Assembly: GCF_016591975.1 (NCBI RefSeq)
Contig: NZ_AP024169.1
Location: forward strand, 1,068,501-1,132,500
Direction: 5' to 3'
Length of the DNA: 64,000 bases
From: Anaeromicropila herbilytica
Lineage (GTDB): Bacteria > Bacillota > Clostridia > Lachnospirales > Lachnospiraceae
Shown piece after piece: positions 7,505 to 15,490 of the stretch. The position numbers and the translations under genes were made by a program. Position 1 is the stretch's first letter. Each line of letters starts with the position of its first letter. Below the pieces are notes generated by a model. The model was given only the letters and a program-made list of their open reading frames with translations. It was not told the DNA's origin and made no database searches.

Positions 7505-9220
7505 ATGAATTATTTGGAAAAATATAGTCAATGGGTAAATGATAGTTATTTTGATGAAAAAACTAGGGAAGAATTAAAGAATTTAGAAGGCAATGAAAAA
7601 GAAATTGAGGATAGATTCTTTAAAGATCTTGAATTTGGTACAGGAGGGCTTAGGGGAGTTCTTGGTGCAGGAACGAATCGAATGAATCTTTATACAGTGC
7701 GTAAGGCTACTCAAGGCCTTGCTAATTATATTATGAAACAAGGAGGAGAAAGTAAAGGCGTTGCAATTGCATACGATTCTAGAAGAATGTCGCCAGAATT
7801 TGCAATGGATACAGCATTATGCTTGAATGCAAATGGAATAAAAGCTTATGTATTTGAGTCATTAAGACCGACTCCAGAACTTTCTTTTGCACTTAGAGAA
7901 TTAGGATGTATTGCAGGAATTGTAATTACAGCAAGTCATAACCCTGCTGAATACAATGGATATAAAGTTTATTGGGAAGATGGTGCACAGATTACATATC
8001 CTAAGGATGTAGAGATTATTGGTGAAGTTAACGCTATTACAGATTATAAAAAAGTAAAGACAATGGATAAGAATGATGCAATCAAGCAGTCTTTATATCA
8101 AGTGATTGGAGAAGAGATTGATGATAAATACATCGCAGAATTAAAAAAATTGGTTGTAAATCCTATATCTGATAAGGGCAGAGAATTAAAAATTGTATAT
8201 ACTCCACTCCATGGAACTGGAAATCTTCCTGTGCGTAGAATCTTAAGAGAATTAGGGTTTGATAAAGTATACGTCGTTCCAGAACAAGAACTTCCAGATT
8301 CGGATTTTACAACAGTCGGGTATCCAAATCCAGAAGAACCTAAGGTATTTACATTAGCAATTGAGTTGGCAAAAAAAGTTGATGCAGATATTATTCTAGC
8401 AACAGACCCAGATGCAGATAGATTAGGGGTACAAGTAAAGAATATTGATGGAGAATATGAATTGTTGACAGGTAACATGTCAGGTGCGTTAATCGCTGAA
8501 TATGTATTCTCTCAGAAGAATGAACAAGGAAAGCTTTCTAATAAAGCAGCATTAGTTAAAACTATTGTTACGGGAAATATTGGAGATCAAATTGCAAAGA
8601 ATTATAATGCTAGGTTGATTGAAGTATTAACAGGATTTAAATATATTGGGGAACAAATTAAACTATTTGAACAAACAAACTCAAATGATTTTATTTTTGG
8701 ATATGAAGAAAGTTATGGTTGCTTAGTTGGAACACATGCTAGAGATAAAGATGCTGTAGTAGCTGTAATGACATTATGTGAAGCAGCAGCTTTCTATAAG
8801 GAAAAAGGAATTACTCTTTATGAGCAAATGCAAAAAATATTTAATAAGTATGGATACTTTAGAGAAGATTTGGTATCGGTTACTTTAAAGGGTGTTGAAG
8901 GAATGCAAAAAATCAAAGAAATTATGAATGGATACCGTACAAATCCCCCTATGACAGCAGGAGATTATAAAGTGTTAAAAGTTCGCGATTATAAATTAGA
9001 TACCATTACTGATCTGGGGACGAAGAAAACGACAACCACAGGGCTTCCTACATCAGATGTGCTATATTTTGAACTAAATTCAGATGCTTGGTGTGCAGTT
9101 CGTCCATCTGGTACAGAACCAAAGATTAAGTTCTATTTTGGAGTAAAGGGTGATACGATGAAAGATGCGAAGATTAAATTAGACCATTTAGTTCATGATG
9201 AAGTGTTTCAAGTTAAATAA
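7505..9220 (+). CDS. pgm: Phosphoglucomutase/phosphomannomutase
   Basis: The enzyme interconverts hexose 1- and 6-phosphates and would feed mannose 1-phosphate or glucose 1-phosphate into glycolysis. It has the four alpha-D-phosphohexomutase signatures: TASHNPAEYNGYK with the phosphoserine, DPDADRLG binding magnesium, GYEESYG for the sugar, and RPSGTEPKIKFY for phosphate. I choose ATG 7505 (571 residues, MNYLEKYSQW as in relatives) over ATG 7478, because AGGAAAGG precedes 7505 and nothing precedes 7478. It lies downstream of the GH130 gene, behind that gene's terminator. Specificity for glucose versus mannose is not resolved by sequence. Confidence 0.93.
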   Translation: MNYLEKYSQWVNDSYFDEKTREELKNLEGNEKEIEDRFFKDLEFGTGGLRGVLGAGTNRMNLYTVRKATQGLANYIMKQGGESKGVAIAYDSRRMSPEFAMDTALCLNANGIKAYVFESLRPTPELSFALRELGCIAGIVITASHNPAEYNGYKVYWEDGAQITYPKDVEIIGEVNAITDYKKVKTMDKNDAIKQSLYQVIGEEIDDKYIAELKKLVVNPISDKGRELKIVYTPLHGTGNLPVRRILRELGFDKVYVVPEQELPDSDFTTVGYPNPEEPKVFTLAIELAKKVDADIILATDPDADRLGVQVKNIDGEYELLTGNMSGALIAEYVFSQKNEQGKLSNKAALVKTIVTGNIGDQIAKNYNARLIEVLTGFKYIGEQIKLFEQTNSNDFIFGYEESYGCLVGTHARDKDAVVAVMTLCEAAAFYKEKGITLYEQMQKIFNKYGYFREDLVSVTLKGVEGMQKIKEIMNGYRTNPPMTAGDYKVLKVRDYKLDTITDLGTKKTTTTGLPTSDVLYFELNSDAWCAVRPSGTEPKIKFYFGVKGDTMKDAKIKLDHLVHDEVFQVK

Positions 9221-9329
9221 ATGATTGGAATATAAAACTATATGGTATGTTGAAAATATTATATGGATATTTAATATGAAAATATAATACGTTAGGTATT
9301 AAGGTTAAGATATAAGATTACAAATAAAA

Positions 9330-9361
9330 TAAGACATCTTAAGTGGACTTAAGATATCTTA
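9330..9361. repeat. Imperfect inverted repeat
   Basis: TAAGA-C-ATCTTAAG (9330-9343) pairs with CTTAAGAT-A-TCTTA (9348-9361) around TGGA, with one mismatch. There is no T-run, so it is not a typical terminator; it may protect the pgm mRNA 3' end or be a protein site. Confidence 0.5.
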
Positions 9362-9394
9362 GGACGGATTGTAAATGGAAATTTAGGTCTTTAT

Positions 9395-9442
9395 AAAAAA
9401 TGCAACCTAATTGTAAAGTATCGCAATTGAGTTGCATTTTTT
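9395..9442. terminator. Bidirectional terminator between pgm and the glyoxalase gene
   Basis: A perfect 12-bp outer stem (9395-9406 with 9431-9442) has A6 and T6 ends. An inner AATTG/CAATT pairing extends the hairpin. Confidence 0.85.
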
Positions 9443-9522
9443 ATAATTTATAATTATATAGATATGCCTTCTTAGATCATATTGTAGCTTTTGACCTACA
9501 AACATAATAAATAAAATAAAGT

Positions 9523-9888
9523 TTATTTAGCAGGTACAATCTCAATCCAATAGCCATCTGGATCTGTTATGAAATAGATACCCATTGCTTCGTTCTCATA
9601 ACAAATTACGCCCATGTCTTTATGTTTTTGATGTGTTGCTTCAAAGTCATCTGTTGTGAAAGCTAAATGGTATTCGAGTTCCCCTAAGTTATAAGGTTCT
9701 GTTCTTTCTGTTAAATAGGTTAATTCTAAAGTGAACTCACTAACACTATCACCTAGATATACAAGTTTAAAACTTCCGTCGCCGGCAAGCTTTTCGCGAA
9801 CAGGTATCAGGCCTAGTGCTTTATCATAGAATTCTATACTTTTTTCTAAATCAAGAACATTAAAGTTGAAGTGGTTAAATTTGATCAT
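9523..9888 (-). CDS. Glyoxalase I-like VOC family enzyme
   Basis: The 121-residue protein is a single-module vicinal-oxygen-chelate enzyme, probably lactoylglutathione lyase-like, which detoxifies methylglyoxal adducts. All four expected metal ligands are visible: His in FNHFNF near the start, Glu in EFTLEL, His in LEYHLAF and Glu in YWIEIVPAK. I place the start at 9888 because AAAGGAG precedes it by 7 bases; the upstream ATG at 9921 lacks a Shine-Dalgarno. The physiological thiol in this organism is unknown. It follows the ydj operon on the same strand and has a minus-strand -10 (9930-9925) of its own. Confidence 0.8.
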   Translation of the reverse strand: MIKFNHFNFNVLDLEKSIEFYDKALGLIPVREKLAGDGSFKLVYLGDSVSEFTLELTYLTERTEPYNLGELEYHLAFTTDDFEATHQKHKDMGVICYENEAMGIYFITDPDGYWIEIVPAK

Positions 9889-9948
9889 AATGGTCTCCTT
9901 TGCAATCACATTGTGTTGCATACTATTATAACGTATAATTACTGTTTT

Positions 9949-10950
9949 TTATACTAATTTTTGACCGCAGTTTGGACAGAAATTAGCATTTGTAGTTTTT
10001 TGACCACAATTTGGACAGAAGTTAGGTTTGGTTTGATTGGCAGATGTATTATTTGCTGCTGTGTTAGGTTGTGGAGTGGAAGCAGTTCCTACGTTGCTGT
10101 TATTATAATTATTCATATTCTGCATCATTTGATTTGCCATATTCATGCCCATCATCATTCCAGCCATGTCAGAAGCGGCACCACCTCCACTAATGTTGCC
10201 AGAAGCTATGCCATCGGTCATAGATACTTGTTGGTAACGTCCGATATCTCCAACCATGCTATGAGAAGCAGTTTTATTGATCATATTTTGAACTTCTTCT
10301 GGATAAGTGAAGCTCATGATATTGAAACCGGTGATGGTCATACCAATATTAATTATCTGCATATCAAGGTCTGTTTGAATACCCTTTGAGATATCGAATG
10401 CGTTCGCTTGTAGATTGAACATATCTTTTCCTTCTTTGCTAATCCACTTCATTAATAATTGGTCTAGAATTGCCGTGATTCTTAGTTTGACATCTTCAAC
10501 AAGGTAACTTTGCTTTACACCTGCAATATTATCGATTAATGCTACATAGTCATTTACTTTGAAGTTAAATGTTCCGTTAGAACGTATTGGCATTCCACCT
10601 GGAAGTGATGGGGTAGGAATATTAATTGCATTTTTGGTTCCCCACTTAACAGTAAATTCTTTTGTGTTAACAAAAAGAACTTCTGCACGCATTCCACTGT
10701 TAAAACCGAACTTAAAACCTTTTAGTGTTGATAAAAAAGGTATGATTTGAGATTCAATATCGTAGTCGCCTTCGTCCGTGAATATTCCTTCAATCTTTCC
10801 ATTGCATAGAAAAATAGCATCTTGGCCTGGACGTATAATTAATTTACTTCCTTTTTTTATTTCTTCGTTGTTCCATTTATAGAAGATCATATCTTCTCTG
10901 AACTCTTCCCATTCTACAACGTTTGCAAATTGATTCTTAAATAATCCCAT
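9949..10950 (-). CDS. ydjI: SPFH-domain (virion-core-like) protein with double zinc ribbon, YdjI type
   Basis: This is a 333-residue cytoplasmic SPFH/prohibitin-like protein of the YdjI family, probably membrane-associated through partners. The SPFH-like domain spans roughly residues 20-250. It is followed by a Met/Asn/Gly-rich linker and two C-terminal zinc ribbons, each with a CPNCGQK motif. It is last in the pspA-ydjG-ydjH-ydjI order known from B. subtilis, where the operon responds to envelope stress. GAGGAAGGAAAA precedes the ATG. A role as a scaffold recruiting PspA at damaged membrane is inferred from the operon, not from the sequence. Confidence 0.85.
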   Translation of the reverse strand: MGLFKNQFANVVEWEEFREDMIFYKWNNEEIKKGSKLIIRPGQDAIFLCNGKIEGIFTDEGDYDIESQIIPFLSTLKGFKFGFNSGMRAEVLFVNTKEFTVKWGTKNAINIPTPSLPGGMPIRSNGTFNFKVNDYVALIDNIAGVKQSYLVEDVKLRITAILDQLLMKWISKEGKDMFNLQANAFDISKGIQTDLDMQIINIGMTITGFNIMSFTYPEEVQNMINKTASHSMVGDIGRYQQVSMTDGIASGNISGGGAASDMAGMMMGMNMANQMMQNMNNYNNSNVGTASTPQPNTAANNTSANQTKPNFCPNCGQKTTNANFCPNCGQKLV

Positions 10951-10991
10951 ATGTTTTCCTTCCTCTCGTTGATGTATGTAGTGTGAATAAC

Positions 10992-11798
10992 CTAGAAACT
11001 GCTACCCCCACCACTGTGTGAGCTACCGCCAGGAGAAGTCCCAGAGGAGTCCCCGCCATTATCGTTATTCTTTGGTTTCTCTGTTCTTGTTATTGTGGTT
11101 CTTATGTAGTCGTCTCTTTGGTCTAATATTTTGGAATGATTCTGATCAAGATAAGTACCGGAATTTACTGTAACTTTACCGCCAGAGTTAAATATCATAA
11201 TGCTGACAGCAATAGTACCTATTCCTAAGGACACTAGTAGTTGAAACCAAAGCTGGTTATAAATATGTTGGTATTTCATTCCTACATAGTCGTCAACCAT
11301 ATTAATATATTGTTTCATCGCATCATAATATTTTCCGTTAGATAGTAATGGTTTTACTTTGCTAATAATATGATCAATTCTTTCACCATCTAAATAATAT
11401 TGTGTGGAGTTAGGATTATCTCCATAACCTTGTATTTGAAAGCCTCTATTACTTTCATCCATAGTGATTAATAAAAGTGCACAGTTGCCGTCATAAGCGC
11501 TGGCTTTTTTTATATTTTGATCGTAAAACTTTTCTAAGTATAATTTTGTTGTTTGATTACCGATGGAATCTTCTGTGATAATTATTATGTCAGTATTATT
11601 GGAATCGCCATAAGTGTCACACATTTTTTCTAAGTCTTGTCGCTCTTCATCAGTGAGCAAGGAAGCATTATCATATACCTTTTGCAACGTACTAGCTGCA
11701 ATTGATTTAGAATGATTTGGCCACAAGATTAAGAATGAACATAACATAATGAAAAGTATAATATATTTTCTGCTGCCAGATTGACGTAATATCTTCAT
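10992..11798 (-). CDS. ydjH: TPM-domain membrane protein, YdjH/YgcG type
   Basis: The 268-residue protein has an N-terminal signal/anchor segment (residues 11-35), an extracellular TPM domain (about 36-170, LLTDEERQDLEK motif), one transmembrane helix near 180-205 and a Gly/Ser-rich tail ending in GGGSSF. Its ATG overlaps the stop of the upstream gene (TAATG), with AGGAGGTG before it, so translation is coupled. TPM domains occur in stress and photosystem-repair proteins; the biochemical activity here is unknown. Confidence 0.82.
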   Translation of the reverse strand: MKILRQSGSRKYIILFIMLCSFLILWPNHSKSIAASTLQKVYDNASLLTDEERQDLEKMCDTYGDSNNTDIIIITEDSIGNQTTKLYLEKFYDQNIKKASAYDGNCALLLITMDESNRGFQIQGYGDNPNSTQYYLDGERIDHIISKVKPLLSNGKYYDAMKQYINMVDDYVGMKYQHIYNQLWFQLLVSLGIGTIAVSIMIFNSGGKVTVNSGTYLDQNHSKILDQRDDYIRTTITRTEKPKNNDNGGDSSGTSPGGSSHSGGGSSF

Positions 11799-12820
11799 TA
11801 GAATTCACCTCCTACCAAAAATAAAATAATATTAATGATAAGAAATGATATAGTGCTTATTCCTAAAAACCATGTGAATATTTTAGCTTTACTTAGTGGA
11901 GGATTCCCAACAATTTTACCTGTTTGCCCATTCATAGCAAAAATATGATCGGATTTGTGGTAATCATAACATACCATCCATATAGGAAACAAGCTATAGT
12001 AAGAGGATACTTCTTTCGTATCAATATCCTCGTTAATGATGGAGGTTGTAGAATATCCTTCGATTGTAGAACGAAGAAAAGAGTCAGCATATTGGTCAAC
12101 TCTTTCTTTAACTCGTGGGAATAATTCTTTATCATCCATATTATATTTTTCTGCAATATATCCAGCCAAATAAGGAGTTTTAAAATCTTTTAGCTCCTCA
12201 TAATTAAAAGGTTCTAATTTATCCATGAGAGTATTATTCATTTTCTCCGAAGCATCAACTGGAACTTTTAGATAAGTTAGATCAACATCACGAAAAACAT
12301 TATAGTGCTTAGTTTCGGTTACGATATAATCACCTTCGTCGTACGTATTGACTATCGTACATGAAGCTTCTGCCATAGCTCTTGATTTCAAGTCGTATAA
12401 CCAAAACGGAACATATATACCGGTAATATTTTTGATACGGTCTGCGCTCATGAAACCTTTTGGAGTGAGTAAGCCTTTTTTGCACCACTTTTTAAAAGCA
12501 ATCTGAGCTTCTTCTTTACTAATTTTGAAGGGAATAACTTTAGCGGGGGTTAACTTTCCAGATAAACGCTCCGCTATTACTACAGCAGCGCCGCAAAAGC
12601 TACAAGTGGTAGCTGATGTATCAGAATCAGTCATAATGATTGCACCGCAATTTTTACAGTGGTATTCGTTTGTATCTGAAGAACTTTCTATATTGTCATC
12701 TTTCTCTTGGTAATTATCAATATTTTCTTGGTGTCCACAACTTTCACAAGTCAGCATGCCAGAATTGCTATCAAAGATCATGTCTGCTCCGCAACTTGGA
12801 CATTTATAATGAAGAACCAT
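11798..12820 (-). CDS. ydjG: Zinc-ribbon membrane protein, YdjG type
   Basis: This 340-residue protein starts with two zinc ribbons (CPSCGADM...CESCG and CKNCGA...CSFCGA within residues 1-80). A mixed domain contains FPIWMVCYDY and the MNGQTGKIVG motif seen in TFIIB-type zinc-ribbon membrane proteins. A single transmembrane helix is at the C-terminus (about 313-336). The Shine-Dalgarno is weak (AAAGGTCG). The gene is second in the pspA operon. Its partner is probably YdjH or PspA, by operon logic only. Confidence 0.82.
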   Translation of the reverse strand: MVLHYKCPSCGADMIFDSNSGMLTCESCGHQENIDNYQEKDDNIESSSDTNEYHCKNCGAIIMTDSDTSATTCSFCGAAVVIAERLSGKLTPAKVIPFKISKEEAQIAFKKWCKKGLLTPKGFMSADRIKNITGIYVPFWLYDLKSRAMAEASCTIVNTYDEGDYIVTETKHYNVFRDVDLTYLKVPVDASEKMNNTLMDKLEPFNYEELKDFKTPYLAGYIAEKYNMDDKELFPRVKERVDQYADSFLRSTIEGYSTTSIINEDIDTKEVSSYYSLFPIWMVCYDYHKSDHIFAMNGQTGKIVGNPPLSKAKIFTWFLGISTISFLIINIILFLVGGEF

Positions 12821-12921
12821 TTATGGAATCGCGACCTTTCTATATATAATGAGTAGTATACACAAGCTTTGCCCTCACAATGAAAATGTGAAGGCAAAAT
12901 AGTAAATGTGCGTGACAGTCT

Positions 12922-13593
12922 TTATTGATTTAAAGAAGCTTTTAGTGCAGCTAACTCATCATCTATGTTAGAAGTATCCGAATATTTGGCAGTTAAGTCT
13001 GCCATATCATCGACAGGACCTTTGTTCAACTCAGCCATAGCGTTGGCTTTGTCAAGCATTTTGTCTGCTTTTTCTTCCATTCGATCAAATGCTGATATGG
13101 AATTGTTAGCGCTATTTACGGAAGAACCTATACTGTTGATTCTCTCCTGTGTTTTGGCAACTGCAATTTTGCTTTTTATCATATCTTTTCTTGATTCTAG
13201 TTGATTGATATCGCCAACTAACTTATCATGCATTTGTCTCATGTTTGCAGCATTTTGGCTAGCTAGTTGATAACTCTGAGTTAAGCTAGATTGTTTTGCG
13301 GTTAAAGTGGCTTTTCTTTCAAGAAATTTCTTTGCATCATCGTCGTTACCTGATTGAACAGCTTTCATAGCATATGTTTGCATTTTATTGATCTCAGCAG
13401 TGCATTCATCCAATTCACGTTTAGTTCTCTGTTCCTCTGCCATAACAGAAGCTGTTTCAGACTTAACTTTTCCTAGGTCACTGTTTAGGTTTCTTAAACA
13501 TTGATCAATCATTTTTTCAGGATCTTCTGCTTTGTCTAATAGTGCGTTAATGTTGCTGGCCATTATGTCCTTAAATCTTGTTAAAATTCCCAT
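12922..13593 (-). CDS. pspA: PspA/IM30 phage-shock membrane-protection protein
   Basis: The 223-residue protein is almost all helical coiled coil, as in PspA, LiaH and Vipp1. It starts MGILTRFKDIMASNINALLDK and carries the conserved AEDPEKMIDQ segment. ESCRT-III-like polymers of this family stabilise damaged membranes from the cytoplasmic side. I start at 13593 because GGAGG lies 7 bases upstream; the ATG at 13608 overlaps that Shine-Dalgarno and would add five residues. It leads a four-gene operon (pspA-ydjG-ydjH-ydjI) equal in order to B. subtilis ydjF-G-H-I. Confidence 0.92.
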   Translation of the reverse strand: MGILTRFKDIMASNINALLDKAEDPEKMIDQCLRNLNSDLGKVKSETASVMAEEQRTKRELDECTAEINKMQTYAMKAVQSGNDDDAKKFLERKATLTAKQSSLTQSYQLASQNAANMRQMHDKLVGDINQLESRKDMIKSKIAVAKTQERINSIGSSVNSANNSISAFDRMEEKADKMLDKANAMAELNKGPVDDMADLTAKYSDTSNIDDELAALKASLNQ

Positions 13594-13655
13594 AGAATTA
13601 TCCTCCAATATTTTACTGTATTAAATGGTTTTAAATAACTTAAAATCTTTTCTTA

Positions 13656-13684
13656 AGTGTATTATTTCCAAGGGCTAACGTCAA
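13656..13684 (-). promoter_or_regulatory. Possible promoter of the pspA operon
   Basis: On the minus strand TTGACG (13684-13679) is 17 bases from TACACT (13661-13656). The -35 is good and the -10 is weak. I saw no ECF sigma-W type TGAAAC element near it. Confidence 0.35.
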
Positions 13685-13763
13685 GTTAAAAATCTATTAG
13701 AAGAATGATAAAAAGATTAAAAGAAAGAATGCATGATGTTATTGAAAAGTTTTTAACATTATA

Positions 13764-13792
13764 TTGAAAAAATCGTGCAATTATTGTACAAT
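13764..13792 (+). promoter_or_regulatory. Promoter of the LacI-family regulator gene
   Basis: TTGAAA (13764-13769) and TACAAT (13787-13792) are separated by 17 bases. The -10 overlaps a small dyad, TGTAC...GTACA (13785-13801), which might be an autoregulatory site. The leader would be about 245 bases. Confidence 0.6.
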
Positions 13793-14043
13793 ATTAGTAC
13801 ATGACTAAGTAGCTTTGTCAGCTAAAAAAAGTGACATTAGTGTACTGTATATTGTTCGTTTATTGAGATGAATTCAATTTTTGCATGCAATTTGTTTGGA
13901 GTTATCTGATTTAAAACAAAGTATTTAAAGTGGATAGCATACAGGGTTGAAAGAAAGTAAAGTATAGAAAGGAATACCACAAAGTGATTCTTTCAACTAA
14001 TTTGTTGTGGTGGTGACATAGCTTGATATAGCTGTGTTATACA

Positions 14044-15090
14044 ATGGGTAAAATGATGAGAAAAGTTACAATACAAGAGGTGGCGAAAGAACTTAATTTG
14101 TCTAGAAATACAGTGGCAAAAGCACTTAATAATAGCGATACGGTAGCATATGAGACTAGATATGTAGTAATTAAAAAAGCATATGAAATGGGATATTCTA
14201 AATTATCTCAATCTGTATTAAGTGAATTTAAAATTAAAGATCGTCTGGAAAAGACGAAAACAATCGTGGTGTTGGCTAGAAGAGAACTATCAACATTTTG
14301 GAATCGGATTATTATGGGGATATCAGATGAATTAAATAAGAATAATTGCAAATTGCAATTTAATTTTATTAGTGAAGATGATGAAAGGGATCATATTCTT
14401 CCAATTGATATGCAGTCGGATATAAGCGGTATTATTATGCTTAGTGTATTTGAAAAAGAATATATAAATCTTATTATGAAAAAGAGGGTACCAGTTGTGT
14501 TTTTGGATGGTCCAAGCGATTTGTATGATATTGTTTCTCTTGGAGATGTGGTATTGTTTGAAGGCAGTAATAGTGTTAAAGTTCTAACAAAGAGCCTCAT
14601 TGATCAAGGAATGCAAAAAATAGGATTTATTGGAGACATTACTTATTGTAAGACAATTCTAGATCGATATATAGGATATCTTGAAGCAATGCGAGAAGCG
14701 GAGATTGAGATTGATGATAGAATTGTAATTACAAATCATGTAACAAATAAATATTACCGTGTAGAAGAGGTCGTTGCAGCATTAAAGAGTATGCCATATT
14801 ATCCAGAAGCGATAGTATGTGCAAATGATGATATAGCAAAAGATGTAATTAAGTATTTAAGAGACAATAGTTTATCAGTCCCAAAGGATGTTGCGGTAAC
14901 AGGATTTGATAATAAAGAAGAAGTGTCAGTTATGATTCCTTCACTAACAACTGTGCATATTGGAAACCAAAGAATGGGAAGAAGATTAGTGCAACAATTA
15001 ATGTGGAGAATAGAAAATAGTGATCTTCCAAAAGAAGTTGTAATTATTAATACAGAAGTTATCATTCGCGAATCTTCTGTTAGAAAATAG
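14044..15090 (+). CDS. LacI-family transcriptional regulator
   Basis: The 348-residue DNA-binding regulator has a LacI helix-turn-helix at residues 7-55 (VTIQEVAKELNLSRNTVAKALN) and a periplasmic-binding-like sugar sensor domain from about 70 to 345 with VPVVFLDGP and AVTGFDNKEE. It lies directly upstream of the large sugar-transport locus and probably controls it in response to an imported saccharide. No good Shine-Dalgarno precedes ATG 14044; the in-frame ATGs at 14053 and 14056 are alternatives. A terminator separates it from the transport operon. Ligand unknown. Confidence 0.88.
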   Translation: MGKMMRKVTIQEVAKELNLSRNTVAKALNNSDTVAYETRYVVIKKAYEMGYSKLSQSVLSEFKIKDRLEKTKTIVVLARRELSTFWNRIIMGISDELNKNNCKLQFNFISEDDERDHILPIDMQSDISGIIMLSVFEKEYINLIMKKRVPVVFLDGPSDLYDIVSLGDVVLFEGSNSVKVLTKSLIDQGMQKIGFIGDITYCKTILDRYIGYLEAMREAEIEIDDRIVITNHVTNKYYRVEEVVAALKSMPYYPEAIVCANDDIAKDVIKYLRDNSLSVPKDVAVTGFDNKEEVSVMIPSLTTVHIGNQRMGRRLVQQLMWRIENSDLPKEVVIINTEVIIRESSVRK

Positions 15091-15113
15091 AATAAATTAA
15101 AAAGTAGATTATT

Positions 15114-15165
15114 AATAAAAGCATGAATAAAAGGAATTAACCTTTTGTTTATGCTTTTATTTTTT
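15114..15165 (+). terminator. Terminator of the LacI-family gene
   Basis: A 21-bp stem with two G-U pairs (15114-15134 with 15141-15161) closes a 6-base loop and is followed by T5. Confidence 0.9.
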
Positions 15166-15393
15166 CTAAAAACAATGTGTCCTAAAATGTAAAATAGTGA
15201 ATAAAAATGCAAAATTAAAAATGTGAAAATGTTGTATGAAATTGTGCAGTAATAAAAACAAAAGAAATTGCTGAAAAAAATGATGTATAGTTATTATTCA
15301 CAAAATATCAAGGGCTTAACAATTTAAAATATATTAAAAGAAGTTAAATTAGATGCTTTATATAAAAAATGTTGTGTAAATAGCATAAAATGG

Positions 15394-15422
15394 TTGACAG
15401 ACTGGAAAAAATTTAATAAAAT
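15394..15422 (+). promoter_or_regulatory. Promoter of the sugar-transport locus
   Basis: TTGACA (15394-15399) and TAAAAT (15417-15422) are separated by 17 bases; the -35 is perfect. A leader of about 60 bases follows. I could not identify a clear LacI-type operator palindrome near it. Confidence 0.75.
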
Positions 15423-15490
15423 AATTGTAAGATAAATAAACAATATATGCACTATTAAGAAGTTAAAAATGCAATATAAGGAGGAGCAAA

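Larger units (their letters stand above)
9221..9522. other. Convergent intergenic region between pgm and the glyoxalase gene
   Basis: This contains an imperfect dyad without a T-run (9330-9361) and a strong bidirectional terminator (9395-9442). No gene is seen. Confidence 0.5.
13594..14043. other. Divergent region between the pspA operon and the regulator gene
   Basis: This holds the candidate pspA promoter, the regulator promoter and a 7-bp dyad, ACCACAA (13976-13982) with TTGTGGT (14005-14011), in the regulator's leader. No coding capacity with a ribosome binding site was found. Confidence 0.45.
15091..15490. other. Intergenic region between regulator and transport locus
   Basis: It holds the regulator terminator (15114-15165), about 200 bases of very AT-rich DNA with no recognised element, the transport-locus promoter (15394-15422) and an AAGGAGGAG ribosome binding site. 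Confidence 0.5.

Noticed and set aside
8098..8478. Minus-strand frame of 126 codons inside pgm
   Set aside because: It lies fully within conserved coding sequence for the hexomutase, without a Shine-Dalgarno.
9961..10389. Plus-strand frame rich in Ile, His and Cys opposite ydjI
   Set aside because: It is the reverse of the SPFH and zinc-ribbon coding region.
13594..13608. ATG 13608 as the pspA start
   Set aside because: It overlaps the GGAGG that serves ATG 13593, and the family begins with MGIL.
14799..15212. Minus-strand frame covering the regulator end and terminator
   Set aside because: It runs through the terminator hairpin and the conserved LacI C-terminus; no ribosome binding site.
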